A stretch of 64,000 nucleotides of DNA from Inquilinus ginsengisoli_A (GCF_031453975.1 NZ_JAVDPW010000012.1:1-64000); one strand, 5' to 3'. Shown: positions 34,582 to 43,483, counted from the first letter of the stretch. Notes: a model not told the origin generated them from the letters alone. Numbers and translations: made by a program.

Positions 34582-35384
34582 GAGGCCTCCTGCGCCGCGG
34601 CGGCGTCGAGATGGATCTCGGGGTGGCGGCATCGGTGCAGGATGGTGGCCGGCCAGTCCGGCTCGAAGTCCCGGCTTTCCAGCAGGCGCTGCACCGCCTG
34701 CCGCTTGTGGCTGCCATGGAGGATCATCAGCGCTGCGCGCGACAGGCCGGCGATGGTGCCCAGGCCGACGGTCAGGCCCCAGCGCGGCACCTCGGCGATG
34801 GCGGCGAAATCGGGGAAGGTCTCCATGTTGTCGCGGCGGGTCTCTTCCGCCAGCCTGACGATGCCGGACCCGCCCTCGGCCGGGCTGCCTGGCGGGTTGA
34901 AGGCGACATGCCCGTCGCTGGCGCCGCTGGCCAGCAGGAACAGGTCGATGCCGCCGGCCTCCTGGATGCGCCGGTCATAGGCCTCCGGCCGCCTCGGGTC
35001 GGGGAACCAGATGGCGGCGGCGGGCACCTGTCGCGGCCCCGGCAGCTTCGCGTTCAGCACCGCCCGGATGTCCTGCTCGGCGAAGCGGCGGCAGCTGAAA
35101 TGCGCCCGGGGATCGCAGGGCACCGGGCCGTCGGGCCCGTCGACCATGTATTCGTCCATCATCACCACGACCAGGCGCGACAGGTCGAACCGGGTCATGC
35201 CGGCCAGGGCGCCCAGCGCCGCATAGACCGGCTTGGCCGACCGGCCGCTGGGGCAGCCCAGCAGATAGGGCCGGTTCTCCTCGGCCGCACGCTCGATCCC
35301 GCCCAGGATTCGCTGGGCGATGGCGCGGCCCAGCGCCTCGGGCGTGGCGTGGACGGTGACCGGGATGGCGATGGTGGAGCGCAT
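34578..35384 (-). CDS. Glucosamine-6-phosphate deaminase-like (NagB/6PGL fold) protein, atypical active site
   Basis: The product is 268 aa from ATG 35384. It has the NagB layout: phosphate loop LLGCPSGRSAKPVYAAL (GLATGGTP in NagB), Asp77-Glu78 in MMDEYMV, and Asp157-Gly-His159 in SDGHVAFNPPGSP. In NagB the sequence after His is AFNEPGS, and Glu148 activates the catalytic histidine. Here Pro164 takes that place, and the first loop has Ser for Thr. It may deaminate or isomerise a different sugar phosphate. No nagA, nagK or PTS gene is nearby. The downstream orphan gene is coupled to it. Confidence 0.75.
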   Translation of the reverse strand: MRSTIAIPVTVHATPEALGRAIAQRILGGIERAAEENRPYLLGCPSGRSAKPVYAALGALAGMTRFDLSRLVVVMMDEYMVDGPDGPVPCDPRAHFSCRRFAEQDIRAVLNAKLPGPRQVPAAAIWFPDPRRPEAYDRRIQEAGGIDLFLLASGASDGHVAFNPPGSPAEGGSGIVRLAEETRRDNMETFPDFAAIAEVPRWGLTVGLGTIAGLSRAALMILHGSHKRQAVQRLLESRDFEPDWPATILHRCRHPEIHLDAAAAQEAS

Positions 35385-35434
35385 GGCGGCGGGTGCTGGG
35401 GCGGGACCGATGCCGCCAGTGTGGCCGGCTTGCC

Positions 35435-35513
35435 CCCGGCGGCGCAATCGCGCCGTCCGGCACCCGGCGGCGCAACCGCGCCGTCCGCACCCGGCGGCGC
35501 AACCACACCGGCC
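35435..35513. repeat. Three direct repeats of about 27 bp
   Basis: Units beginning CCCGGCGGCGCAA start at 35435, 35463 and 35490. The first two continue with CGCGCCGTCCG (one base differs), while the third diverges after CCACACCGG. They lie in the 230-bp gap between the divergent NagB-like and aldo/keto reductase genes and could be regulator sites or replication slippage. Confidence 0.6.
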
Positions 35514-35614
35514 TATTCAGCGCCATCGCTGCTGAATGCGATCACATCTTTCCGTTGGAACGCTGAAACCGACGGGTCTAGGACTGGGGCATCCCGACAG
35601 CGAGAGGCGTCGCC

Positions 35615-36664
35615 ATGGAATACCGGCAGCTCGGCCGTTCCGGCCTGAAGATCTCCACCATCACCCTCGGCACCATGACCATGGGCGGGAAGGGCAACTT
35701 CTCGAAGGTCGGCAATGTCGGCCTGGACGAGGCGCGGCGCCAGATCGACCTGTGCCTCGATGCCGGCGTCAACCTGATCGACACGGCGGACGTCTACTCC
35801 ACCGGCGCGTCGGAGGAGATCATCGGCGAGGCCCTGGGCGGCAAGCGCAAGGCCGGCGTGCTGATCGCCACCAAGGCGCGCTTCCCGATGGGCGACGGGC
35901 CGAACGACCGCGGCCTGTCGCGCCACCACCTGATCGAGGCCTGCGAGGCCAGCCTGAAGCGGCTGAAGACCGACGTGATCGACCTCTACCAGGTCCATCA
36001 GTGGGACGGGCTGACCCCGCTGGAGGAGACGATCGACGCGCTCGACAGCCTCGTGCGCCAGGGCAAGGTCCGCTACATCGGCGCCTCGAACTTCTCCGGC
36101 TGGCACCTGATGAAGGCGCTGGCCGTCAGCGACCGCACCCTGCGCCAGCGCTTCGTCAGCCAGCAGATCCACTACACGCTGGAGGCGCGCGAGGCGGAGT
36201 ACGAGCTGGTGCCGGTGTCGATCGACCAGGGCCTCGGCATCCTGGTGTGGAGCCCGCTGGCCGGCGGCCTGCTCTCGGGCAAGCACCGCCGCGGCCAGTC
36301 GCCGGAAGGCACCCGCCAGCTCGCCGGCTGGGGCGAGCCGCCGATCCGCGACGAGGACCGGCTGTGGGCCATCGTCGACGTGCTGGTGGCGATCGCCGAG
36401 GCGCGCGGCGTCTCCGGCGCCCAGGTGGCGCTGGCCTGGCTGCTCGGCCGCGCGGCGGTGACCTCGGTGATCATCGGCGGGCGCACCGAGGCGCAGCTGA
36501 AGGACAATCTCGGCGCCGCCGGGCTGGTGTTGACGGCGGAGGAACGGCAGCGCCTCGACCAGGTCAGCGCACCGCCGGTGCTGTACCCCTACTGGCACCA
36601 GCTGCGCACCGCCAAGGACCGGCTGGGCGCAGCCGACCTCTCCCTGCTGGGGCCGCATCTGTAA
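35615..36664 (+). CDS. Aldo/keto reductase
   Basis: The product is 349 aa, starting MEYRQLGRSGLKISTITLG, the usual N-terminus of the AKR11/12-like bacterial branch. The tetrad is Asp56 and Tyr61 (NLIDTADVYSTG), Lys87 (LIATKARF) and His128 (DLYQVHQWD). The NADP region reads SVIIGGRTEAQLKDNLGA. It is divergent from the NagB-like gene and followed by a hairpin repeat. The substrate is not predictable. It is not closely similar to the aldo/keto reductase at 19819. Confidence 0.88.
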   Translation: MEYRQLGRSGLKISTITLGTMTMGGKGNFSKVGNVGLDEARRQIDLCLDAGVNLIDTADVYSTGASEEIIGEALGGKRKAGVLIATKARFPMGDGPNDRGLSRHHLIEACEASLKRLKTDVIDLYQVHQWDGLTPLEETIDALDSLVRQGKVRYIGASNFSGWHLMKALAVSDRTLRQRFVSQQIHYTLEAREAEYELVPVSIDQGLGILVWSPLAGGLLSGKHRRGQSPEGTRQLAGWGEPPIRDEDRLWAIVDVLVAIAEARGVSGAQVALAWLLGRAAVTSVIIGGRTEAQLKDNLGAAGLVLTAEERQRLDQVSAPPVLYPYWHQLRTAKDRLGAADLSLLGPHL

Positions 36665-36687
36665 TCTGGAACGGCATTACCGCGTAG

Positions 36688-36760
36688 GTTGGGTTCGCGG
36701 TCTGCGAACCCAACATCGCACCGTCCGGGCCACTGCTGGGTTCGCAAGAGCGAACCCAGC
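36688..36760. repeat. Hairpin repeats of the GTTGGGTTCGC family, copy 2 (two hairpins)
   Basis: Two 11-bp hairpins lie in tandem. They are GTTGGGTTCGC / GCGAACCCAAC (36688-36714) and GCTGGGTTCGC / GCGAACCCAGC (36735-36760). They sit between the convergent aldo/keto reductase and MFS genes and could also serve as a bidirectional terminator. Confidence 0.85.
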
Positions 36761-36775
36761 CGACGTCGCCGGCGG

Positions 36776-37987
36776 TCAGGCGACCGCCTGCCGGGCCGCC
36801 GCGGTCCGCGCCTCGCCGCGCAGCCAGCGCTGGCCGAACAGGGCGATGGCCAGGGCCAGCGCGCCCGAGGCCAGCGACACCAGGAAGCCGCTCTGGGCGC
36901 CGTAGGTGTCGATCACCCAGCCCGAGACCGAGGATCCGAAGGCCACGCCGATGCCGATGCCGGTCATCGCCCAGGTGATGCCCTCGGTCAGCTGCGATGG
37001 CGGCACCAGCCGCTCGATCAGCCCCATCGCGGTGATGATGGTGGGCGACACCGCGGCGCCGGCCAGGAACAGGACCGCGGCCAGCACCGGGATGCTGTCG
37101 ACCACCAGCAGGGGCAGCGTGGTCAGCGCCGCCAGGCCGATCGCCAGGACGAACTGCCCGGCCAGCGACACCCGCAGCTTCAGCGTGCCGAAGACCAGGC
37201 CGGCGATCAGCGACCCGGCGGCATAACTGGCCAGGACCAGGCTGGCCGCGGCCTTCTGGCCCTGCGCCTCGGCAAAGGCGATGGCGGTGACCTCGGCGGT
37301 GCCGAAGATCGCGCCGATCGCCGCCAGGGTCAGCACGATGATGCGCAGTGACCCCAGGCGGATGACGGTGGTGCCCCGTCCGGCCTCGGCCGCATGCACC
37401 GGCGGTTCGGTCGACCGCTGCGCCGCGAACAGCAGCGCGCCGGCGGCCAGCAGCAGCGCGGCGGCCAGCGGCCCGGCCTCCGGGAACAGGGCGACGCTGA
37501 GGCCGATCGCGAGGACCGGCCCGGTCATGTAGATCACCTCGTCGACCACCGATTCGAAGGCGAAGGCGGCGTGCAGCTGCGGCGTGTCGCGGTACAGCTT
37601 GGTCCAGCGTGCCCGCACCATCGCCGATATGGCCGGCATCGCCCCGGCCACCATGGCGAACAGGAACAGGGTCCAGTCCGGCGCGCCGGTGCGGGCGGCC
37701 AGCATCAGCGCGGCCAGCGCCGCGACGCTGACGGCGCTGGCGGGCAGCAGCACGCGGGCCTGGCCGTAGCGGTCGACCAGCCGCGAGACCCGCGGCGCGA
37801 TCAGGGCATTGGCCAGGGCGAAGGTGGCGGCCACGCCGCCGGCCAGCCAGTATTCGCCGCGGGTCTGCGACAGCATGGTGACGATGCCGAGCGTGATCAT
37901 GGCCTGCGGCAGCCGGGCGACGAACCCCGTGGCGGAGAACGCCTTGGCCCCGGGGGCCTGGAAGATCTCGCGGTATGGGTTGGGCAT
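36776..37987 (-). CDS. MFS transporter
   Basis: The product is 403 aa. I prefer ATG 37987 (MPNPYREIFQAPGAKAF) with GGAG five bases upstream; in-frame ATGs at 38008 and 38011 lie next to the operator array without a ribosome site. Twelve membrane helices are predicted, with the loop 2-3 motif APRVSRLVDRYGQARVL and VRARWTKLYRDTPQLHAAFAFESVVDE between helices 4 and 5. It is divergent from a TetR gene over three palindromes, the usual arrangement for drug or metabolite efflux under repressor control. The substrate is unknown. Confidence 0.87.
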   Translation of the reverse strand: MPNPYREIFQAPGAKAFSATGFVARLPQAMITLGIVTMLSQTRGEYWLAGGVAATFALANALIAPRVSRLVDRYGQARVLLPASAVSVAALAALMLAARTGAPDWTLFLFAMVAGAMPAISAMVRARWTKLYRDTPQLHAAFAFESVVDEVIYMTGPVLAIGLSVALFPEAGPLAAALLLAAGALLFAAQRSTEPPVHAAEAGRGTTVIRLGSLRIIVLTLAAIGAIFGTAEVTAIAFAEAQGQKAAASLVLASYAAGSLIAGLVFGTLKLRVSLAGQFVLAIGLAALTTLPLLVVDSIPVLAAVLFLAGAAVSPTIITAMGLIERLVPPSQLTEGITWAMTGIGIGVAFGSSVSGWVIDTYGAQSGFLVSLASGALALAIALFGQRWLRGEARTAAARQAVA

Positions 37988-38016
37988 CACGGGCTCCTCG
38001 AAGTCCATCATAGCTG

Positions 38017-38087
38017 ACATACGCGGCGTATGTGAGATGACATAGTTGCATACGCAGCGTATGTCAATTAACATACGAAGCGTATGT
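38017..38087. promoter_or_regulatory. Three tandem TetR-type operators (CATACGC-n-GCGTATG)
   Basis: ACATACGCGGCGTATGT (38017-38033), GCATACGCAGCGTATGT (38048-38064) and ACATACGAAGCGTATGT (38071-38087) are near-identical 17-bp palindromes. They occupy most of the 112 bp between the divergent MFS and TetR starts. Centres are 31 and 23 bp apart. The last site ends 12 bases before the TetR ATG. Confidence 0.88.
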
Positions 38088-38099
38088 GAAAGAGGAACC

Positions 38100-38705
38100 A
38101 TGGTCCGCAAGCCCCGCAGCGAGATGATCGCCGAAACCCGCGCCAAGCTGGTGCGCGCCGGCCGCCACGCCTTCGGCACGGTCGGCTATGCCGACGCCGC
38201 GATGGACGACTTCACCGCCGCGGCCGGCCTGACCCGGGGCGCGCTGTACCATCATTTCGGCGACAAGAAGGGGCTGCTGCAGGCGGTGGTCGCCGAGATC
38301 GACGCCGAGATGGGCGCGCGGCTGCACCAGGTCTCGGACCGGGCCGACACCCCGTGGCGCGGCTTCGTGGCGGAATGCACGGCCTATCTCGAGATGGCGC
38401 TGGAGCCCGAGATCCAGCGCATCGTGCTGCGCGACGGCCCCTCGGTGCTGGGCGACCCCTCGACCTGGCCCGGCCAGAGCGAATGCATCCGCTCGATGGC
38501 GGACACGCTGCGGCGGCTGGCGGCGGACGGGGTGATCGTCGCGGTCGACCCGGAGGCGACGGCGCGCCTGGTCAACGGCGCCATGCTGCACGCCGCTTTG
38601 TGGATCGCCAACGCCCCGGACCCGGAGGCCACGGCGCGCAAGGCGGTGGCGGCGTTCGACGCGTTGCTGGAGGGGCTGCTGGTGGCCGGGCGGCGGCCGG
38701 AGTGA
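38100..38705 (+). CDS. TetR-family transcriptional regulator
   Basis: The product is 201 aa from ATG 38100, with AGAGGA five bases upstream. The N-terminal helix-turn-helix reads ETRAKLVRAGRHAFGTVGYA, then MDDFTAAAGLTRGALYHHFGDKKGLLQAVV. The C-terminal ligand domain has DGPSVLGDPSTW, as in AcrR/TtgR-like members. It most likely represses itself and the divergent MFS gene through the three palindromes upstream. Confidence 0.9.
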   Translation: MVRKPRSEMIAETRAKLVRAGRHAFGTVGYADAAMDDFTAAAGLTRGALYHHFGDKKGLLQAVVAEIDAEMGARLHQVSDRADTPWRGFVAECTAYLEMALEPEIQRIVLRDGPSVLGDPSTWPGQSECIRSMADTLRRLAADGVIVAVDPEATARLVNGAMLHAALWIANAPDPEATARKAVAAFDALLEGLLVAGRRPE

Positions 38706-39004
38706 CGATCTGGGATGAGAGGCCATCCAACCGGTGAGCGCTGCAATTCCGGCGAGTTCACGGCATATGAGTCTGAAACGCCATAATTGTTCGGCTTGCC
38801 GAGGGTTCGGGAATCGCACTAGCTTCTATCGAGGCACATTAACGATTTAATCTTAGTAAATTCAGAAAACTTGCGCTCGATCATATTCTTGATTGGAAAA
38901 TTTTCGGTTTCTGAGAAGAGATTATTCGTCCTGGGAGTGTTCTCTGAGACCTATCTTCGATTTTGAAGTAATATTCGTACATAATCGGCAACGAGGGGGC
39001 GTCG
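38706..39004. promoter_or_regulatory. AT-rich leader of the 569-aa RTX gene; no gene seen
   Basis: This 299-base gap is clearly richer in A+T than the rest of the window, especially 38825-38990. It holds no protein-like frame. GAGGGGG lies just before the RTX ATG. Its composition suggests the promoter for the RTX gene and possibly a regulator-binding or horizontally acquired segment. Confidence 0.45.
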
Positions 39005-40714
39005 ATGGCTATTGTTTTTTCCAAAAGTAGTGATGGGGGCGGGCTTCCAGATCAGATCAATTCGACTCTAGAGTCTTTCGATCACGCTGGCGCAAGCCTG
39101 GTGGATTATATCGGCACGGCAGGGGACGATGTTCTCGCCGGAGACGCAGGAAATAACTACCTTATCGGCCTGGGTGGCAACGATCATCTCTCCGGCAATG
39201 GCGGCTCCGACATCCTCAGCGGAGGGTTGGGAAACGATGTCCTCGATGGCGGTGACGGCCTTGATGCCGGTGACTGGAGCGATTCCATCGTCGGGGTGGA
39301 AATTGATCTCTCGACTGGGATCTGCCTGGGTGGCACTGCTGCGGGCGATCAATTGACCAGCATCGAGGGCGCCATCGGTTCTAACCATGACGATCAGATA
39401 TCCGGTGATGGCGGTGGCAACTTCCTGGAAGGCGGGCAGGGTGCCGACAGCCTCTTCGGCCAGGGCAACGATGATGAACTCTTCGGCGACCAGGGCGCCG
39501 ACCACCTCTACGGCGGCAGCGGGAATGACACGCTCGCGGGTGGCGAAGATGCAGACACGCTCGACGGCGGCGATGGTTTCGACATCGCCGACTACCGCTA
39601 CTCCGAGATCAGGGTGTATGTCGATCTGGAGGCTGAGAAATACCTCGGCGGAGATGCCGTCGGCGATCGGCTCATTGGCATCGAAGGCGTCACCGGCACG
39701 GACTTCAACGACTGGTTGGCCAGTGCCGTGGCGGGCAGCCGTCTCGAAGGCGGCCTGGGTTCCGACTACCTGATCGGCAGAGTCGGCGCCGATGTGCTGC
39801 TCGGCGGCAAGGGCGCGGACCATCTCTACGGCAGCAGCGGCAACGACATGCTGGAGGGGGGCGCGGGGGGCGACACGCTCGACGGCGGCGGCAACGTCGA
39901 CACGGCCTCCTACGCCGGATCAGGCGCGGGCGTGAGGATCACCCTGGCGGATGGCGTCTGCCATTTCGGCGATGCCGAGTACGACACGCTCGTGTCTATC
40001 GAGAACCTCGTCGGCTCCGCCTTCGACGACGTGATGGGCGGCAGTGCCGTCGACAACCGGTTCGATGGCGGCGCCGGCAATGACGGCCTCTATGGCAGCT
40101 CCGGGAACGATGTGCTGAATGGCGGGGCAGGGGCCGATGTGCTCAACGGGGGCGGCAACATCGACGCGGCCTCCTATGGAGGGTCGGCTGCTTTCGTGAC
40201 GGTCAGCCTGGCGGATGGCCTCGGCCACCATGGCGACGCCGAGGGCGACATGCTCGTGCTCATCGAAAACCTCGTCGGGTCGGGTCACGACGATGTGCTG
40301 GGCGGCAATGCCGGCGCCAACGCATTGTCGGGCGCGGCAGGCAATGACGCGCTGACGGGGGGCGCCGGCGGCGACCGGCTGACCGGTGGCGCCGGCAACG
40401 ACCGCTTCATCTATCTGGCGATCGGCGACAGCACCGTGGCCGCGTCGACCAAGGACGTGATCGCCGACTTCACCGTAGGCGACAAGATCGACCTGTCGGC
40501 GATCGACGCCGACGGCAGTGCCGGCAACGGCAACACCGCCTTCCACTTCAGCACCGCGACCGGGCCGCTGACCGGCCAGGCCGGGGAATTGCGGGTGGTG
40601 CTGATCGGCGCGGTGCAGCTGGTCTGTGCCGACACCAATGGCGACCGGCAGCTCGATTTCGCGATCAACGTCATCGCCGGCCACAGCCTGACAGCCGCGG
40701 ATTTCGTGCTGTAA
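39005..40714 (+). CDS. RTX calcium-binding repeat secreted protein, 569 aa
   Basis: The N-terminus (MAIVFSKSSDGGGLPDQINS) has no signal peptide. It is followed by RTX nonapeptides grouped in blocks (GTAGDDVLAGDAGNNYLIGL, GNDTLAGGEDADTLDGGDGFD) separated by beta segments (ADYRYSEIRVYVDLEAEKYL). The last 100 or so residues match the C-terminal module of the giant RTX protein closely (DVIADFTVGDKIDLSAIDADGS .. LTAADFVL). The first half uses more A/T-ending codons than its neighbours. Probably exported by a type I system and folded by calcium outside the cell. No catalytic domain is visible. Confidence 0.88.
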   Translation: MAIVFSKSSDGGGLPDQINSTLESFDHAGASLVDYIGTAGDDVLAGDAGNNYLIGLGGNDHLSGNGGSDILSGGLGNDVLDGGDGLDAGDWSDSIVGVEIDLSTGICLGGTAAGDQLTSIEGAIGSNHDDQISGDGGGNFLEGGQGADSLFGQGNDDELFGDQGADHLYGGSGNDTLAGGEDADTLDGGDGFDIADYRYSEIRVYVDLEAEKYLGGDAVGDRLIGIEGVTGTDFNDWLASAVAGSRLEGGLGSDYLIGRVGADVLLGGKGADHLYGSSGNDMLEGGAGGDTLDGGGNVDTASYAGSGAGVRITLADGVCHFGDAEYDTLVSIENLVGSAFDDVMGGSAVDNRFDGGAGNDGLYGSSGNDVLNGGAGADVLNGGGNIDAASYGGSAAFVTVSLADGLGHHGDAEGDMLVLIENLVGSGHDDVLGGNAGANALSGAAGNDALTGGAGGDRLTGGAGNDRFIYLAIGDSTVAASTKDVIADFTVGDKIDLSAIDADGSAGNGNTAFHFSTATGPLTGQAGELRVVLIGAVQLVCADTNGDRQLDFAINVIAGHSLTAADFVL

Positions 40715-40717
40715 GGA

Positions 40718-40763
40718 CCGGACCGACGGCCTCTCCGCAGAAGGAGGCGGGCCGTCGGTCCGG
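40718..40763. terminator. Bidirectional terminator between two convergent RTX genes
   Basis: A perfect 14-bp inverted repeat (CCGGACCGACGGCC / GGCCGTCGGTCCGG, arms 40718-40731 and 40750-40763) with an 18-nt loop fills most of the 55 bp between the two stop codons. Its symmetry fits use in both directions. Confidence 0.75.
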
Positions 40764-40769
40764 CGCCGG

Positions 40770-43253
40770 CTACAGCTGAAAGTCGGCAGCCGCCAGCGTG
40801 ATGGCACCGGTCAGGGTGATGCTGAAATCGGCGGCGCCGTCGCCGTTCACGTCGCCGGTGACCACCGTCTGGCTGCCGATGACGACTCCGCGCAGTTCGC
40901 CGGCATGGTGGGTGAAGGCCCCGGCGCCGATGAAGCTGAACGCCTGGTCGCCGGCCAGGCCGGCGTTGGCGTCGATCTGCGTCAGGTCGATGCGGTCGGC
41001 CTGGGCGTGGCTGAAATCGCTGATCACATCGGCCGCATTGCCGACGGCGCTGTCGGCGGTCGCGGCATAGACGAAGCGGTCCGCGCCGGCGCCGCCGGCC
41101 AGGATATCCCTGCCGGCCGCGCCCCGCAGCACGTCGTCGCCGGCGTTGCCGACCAGCGTGTTCACCCCGGCATCGCCGACCAGGGTGTCGCCGGCGCTGC
41201 CGCCATAGACGCCCTCGATGGCGGTCAGGGTGTCGCCCTGGGCGTTGCCGCCGAGGCCGGTGCCGAGGGCGAGATTGACCGTGATGCCGACCGCGCTCTC
41301 ACTGTACATCGCGATGTCGATGCCGTCGCCGCCCTGCAGGCTGTCGGCCCCGGCGCCCCCGCGCAGCACATCGTTGCCGGTGTCGCCGAGCAACGTGTCG
41401 GTGCCGTTGCCGCCGCTGAGCGTGTCGTTGCCGTCGCTGCCGACCAGGCCGTTGTTGGCGTCGTTGCCGGTGATGGCGTCGTTGCCGTGGCTGCCATAGA
41501 CGTTCTCGATGCCGGCCAGGGTGTCGCCCTGGGCGTTGCCGCCGACGCCGGTGCCGGCGAGGAGGTCGACCGTCACGCCGATGCTGCCCTCGCTGTACAT
41601 CGCCGCATCGGTCCCGATGCCGCCGTCCAGCGCATCGGCCCCGGCGCCTCCGCGCAGCACGTCATTGCCGTCGCCGCCGTTCAGCCTGTCAGTGCCGTCC
41701 AGCCCGGACAGGGTGTCGCTGCCGCCGAAGCCGGACAGGGCGTTGTCGGTGGCCGCGCCGGTCAGTGCGTCGTCGACATTGGTGCCCTGGACGTTCTCGA
41801 TGTCGGCGCCGATCACGTCGCCCTGGGCTTCGCCGCCGGAGGCGGCCAGCGTGGTCAGGTTCACCGTCACCCCGGCCGGGCCGTTGTAGTCGATGGTGTC
41901 GATGCCGGCGCCACCGCTGAGCGTGTCCGCCCCGGCCCCGCCCTGCAGGAAGTCGGCCCCGTCGTCGCCGATGAGCGTGTCGTTGCCGGCCTTGCCGTAG
42001 AGGCGGTCGTCGCCGCCATAGCCGCGCAGGACATTGTCCCCGGCCGATCCGGTCAGCGTGTCGCCGAAGCCGGACGTGCCCTGGAGGTTCTCGATGTCGG
42101 CGCCGATGGTGTCGCCCTCGGCGTCGCCGCCCGACCCGGTGCCGCCGATCGTCACGATCACGCCCGCCGTGCCGTTGTAGTCGACCGTGTCGGTGCCGCT
42201 GCCGCCGGTCAGGACATCCGCGCCGGCCCCGCCTTCCATGACATCGTTGCCGCTGCCGCCATCCAGCACGTCGTCGCCATCCATGCCGAAGAGGTGGTCA
42301 TCGCCACCGAAGCCCGACAGGGCGTTGGCCCCGGCCGAACCGGCCAGGCTGTCGCCGAACCCGTCGGTGCCCCGGAGGTTCTCGATGTCGTTGCCGATCA
42401 CATCGCCCTGGGCGTCGCCGCCCAGCCCGTTGCCGCCGATCGTCGCCGTCACTCCGGCCGGGCCGTTGTAGTCGATGGTGTCGATGCCGGCGCCGCCGTT
42501 CAGCGTGTCCGCCCCGGCCCCGCCATCCAGGAAATCGTCGCCGTTGCCGCCGTTGAGCGTGTCGTTGCCGGCCAGGCCCATGAGGACGTCGTCGCCGGCG
42601 AAACCGGCGAGCAGGTTGGCCACGGCCGAGCCGGTCAGGCTGTCATCGCTGTCGGTGCCCTGGACGTTCTCGATATCGGCGCCGATGACGTCGCCCTGGG
42701 CCTCGCCGCCGGCCGCCGTCAGTGTCGACAGGTTGATGGTGACGCTGGCGCCGTTGTAGTCGATCGTGTCGATGCCGTTGCCGCCGGACAACATGTCCGC
42801 CCCATCCCCGCCGCGCAGGAAGTCGTCGCCTTCATCGCCTTGCAGCGTGTCATCGCCGGCCATGCCGATGAGGAAATCGTCGCCGCCGACGCCGGTCAGG
42901 ATGTTGTCCGTCGCCGCACCGGTCAGCGTGTCGCCGGCATTCGTGCCGTGGAGCCACTCGATATCGGCGCCGATCACGTCGCCCTGGGCCTCGCCACCGA
43001 AGCCGAAGCCGCCGATCGTGACGTTCACCCCGATCACGGTGCTGTCATAGGCGACCACATCGACGCCGGCGCCGCCGTGGAACGTGTCCACCCCGGCATC
43101 GCCCTGCAGCAGGTCGTTCCCGTCGCCGCCATTCAGGATGTCATCGCCGCCTGCGCCGAAGAGATAGTCGTTTCCGGCAAGGCCGTTGATCGTCTCGCCG
43201 GCCGCGGTGCCGGTGATGGTGTTGTTGCCGGCGTCGCCGTTGATGGTCGGCAT
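40770..43253 (-). CDS. RTX calcium-binding repeat secreted protein, 827 aa
   Basis: The start MPTINGDAGNNTITGTAAGE at 43253 has GGAGA ten bases upstream; the frame is open further 5' without a ribosome site. At least seven units of about 96 residues follow. Each has a linker of the form GDVIGADIENVQGT, RTX nonapeptides and a beta segment (IDYNGPAGVTVNL); later units use DTLAGIENVYGS. The C-terminal module (DVISDFSHAQADRIDLTQID .. TLAAADFQL) is related to the other two RTX proteins but more divergent. Unit length and linker differ from the giant protein, so the arrays expanded separately. It is convergent with the 569-aa RTX gene. The substrate or surface role is unknown. Confidence 0.88.
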   Translation of the reverse strand: MPTINGDAGNNTITGTAAGETINGLAGNDYLFGAGGDDILNGGDGNDLLQGDAGVDTFHGGAGVDVVAYDSTVIGVNVTIGGFGFGGEAQGDVIGADIEWLHGTNAGDTLTGAATDNILTGVGGDDFLIGMAGDDTLQGDEGDDFLRGGDGADMLSGGNGIDTIDYNGASVTINLSTLTAAGGEAQGDVIGADIENVQGTDSDDSLTGSAVANLLAGFAGDDVLMGLAGNDTLNGGNGDDFLDGGAGADTLNGGAGIDTIDYNGPAGVTATIGGNGLGGDAQGDVIGNDIENLRGTDGFGDSLAGSAGANALSGFGGDDHLFGMDGDDVLDGGSGNDVMEGGAGADVLTGGSGTDTVDYNGTAGVIVTIGGTGSGGDAEGDTIGADIENLQGTSGFGDTLTGSAGDNVLRGYGGDDRLYGKAGNDTLIGDDGADFLQGGAGADTLSGGAGIDTIDYNGPAGVTVNLTTLAASGGEAQGDVIGADIENVQGTNVDDALTGAATDNALSGFGGSDTLSGLDGTDRLNGGDGNDVLRGGAGADALDGGIGTDAAMYSEGSIGVTVDLLAGTGVGGNAQGDTLAGIENVYGSHGNDAITGNDANNGLVGSDGNDTLSGGNGTDTLLGDTGNDVLRGGAGADSLQGGDGIDIAMYSESAVGITVNLALGTGLGGNAQGDTLTAIEGVYGGSAGDTLVGDAGVNTLVGNAGDDVLRGAAGRDILAGGAGADRFVYAATADSAVGNAADVISDFSHAQADRIDLTQIDANAGLAGDQAFSFIGAGAFTHHAGELRGVVIGSQTVVTGDVNGDGAADFSITLTGAITLAAADFQL

Positions 43254-43483
43254 GAAAAATCTCTCCGTTCCGAAATCGATGCTGCGGTTGGCGCCGCGAC
43301 GCGGCACGCCCAACAGCGGGACAAAGGCCGACGGCCGATGTCCCGCTGCCGGGAGACGGGGTGCCTTGCGGCGCGCGTGCCGGTGATGTGGCAGCGCTGA
43401 GCGGTTGATCGCATGGCCGGCGGCGGGGTGTCTTGGACTGGACGGCACCGGAATTGACTCGCGGTGCAGTCGGCGTCTGGCGG

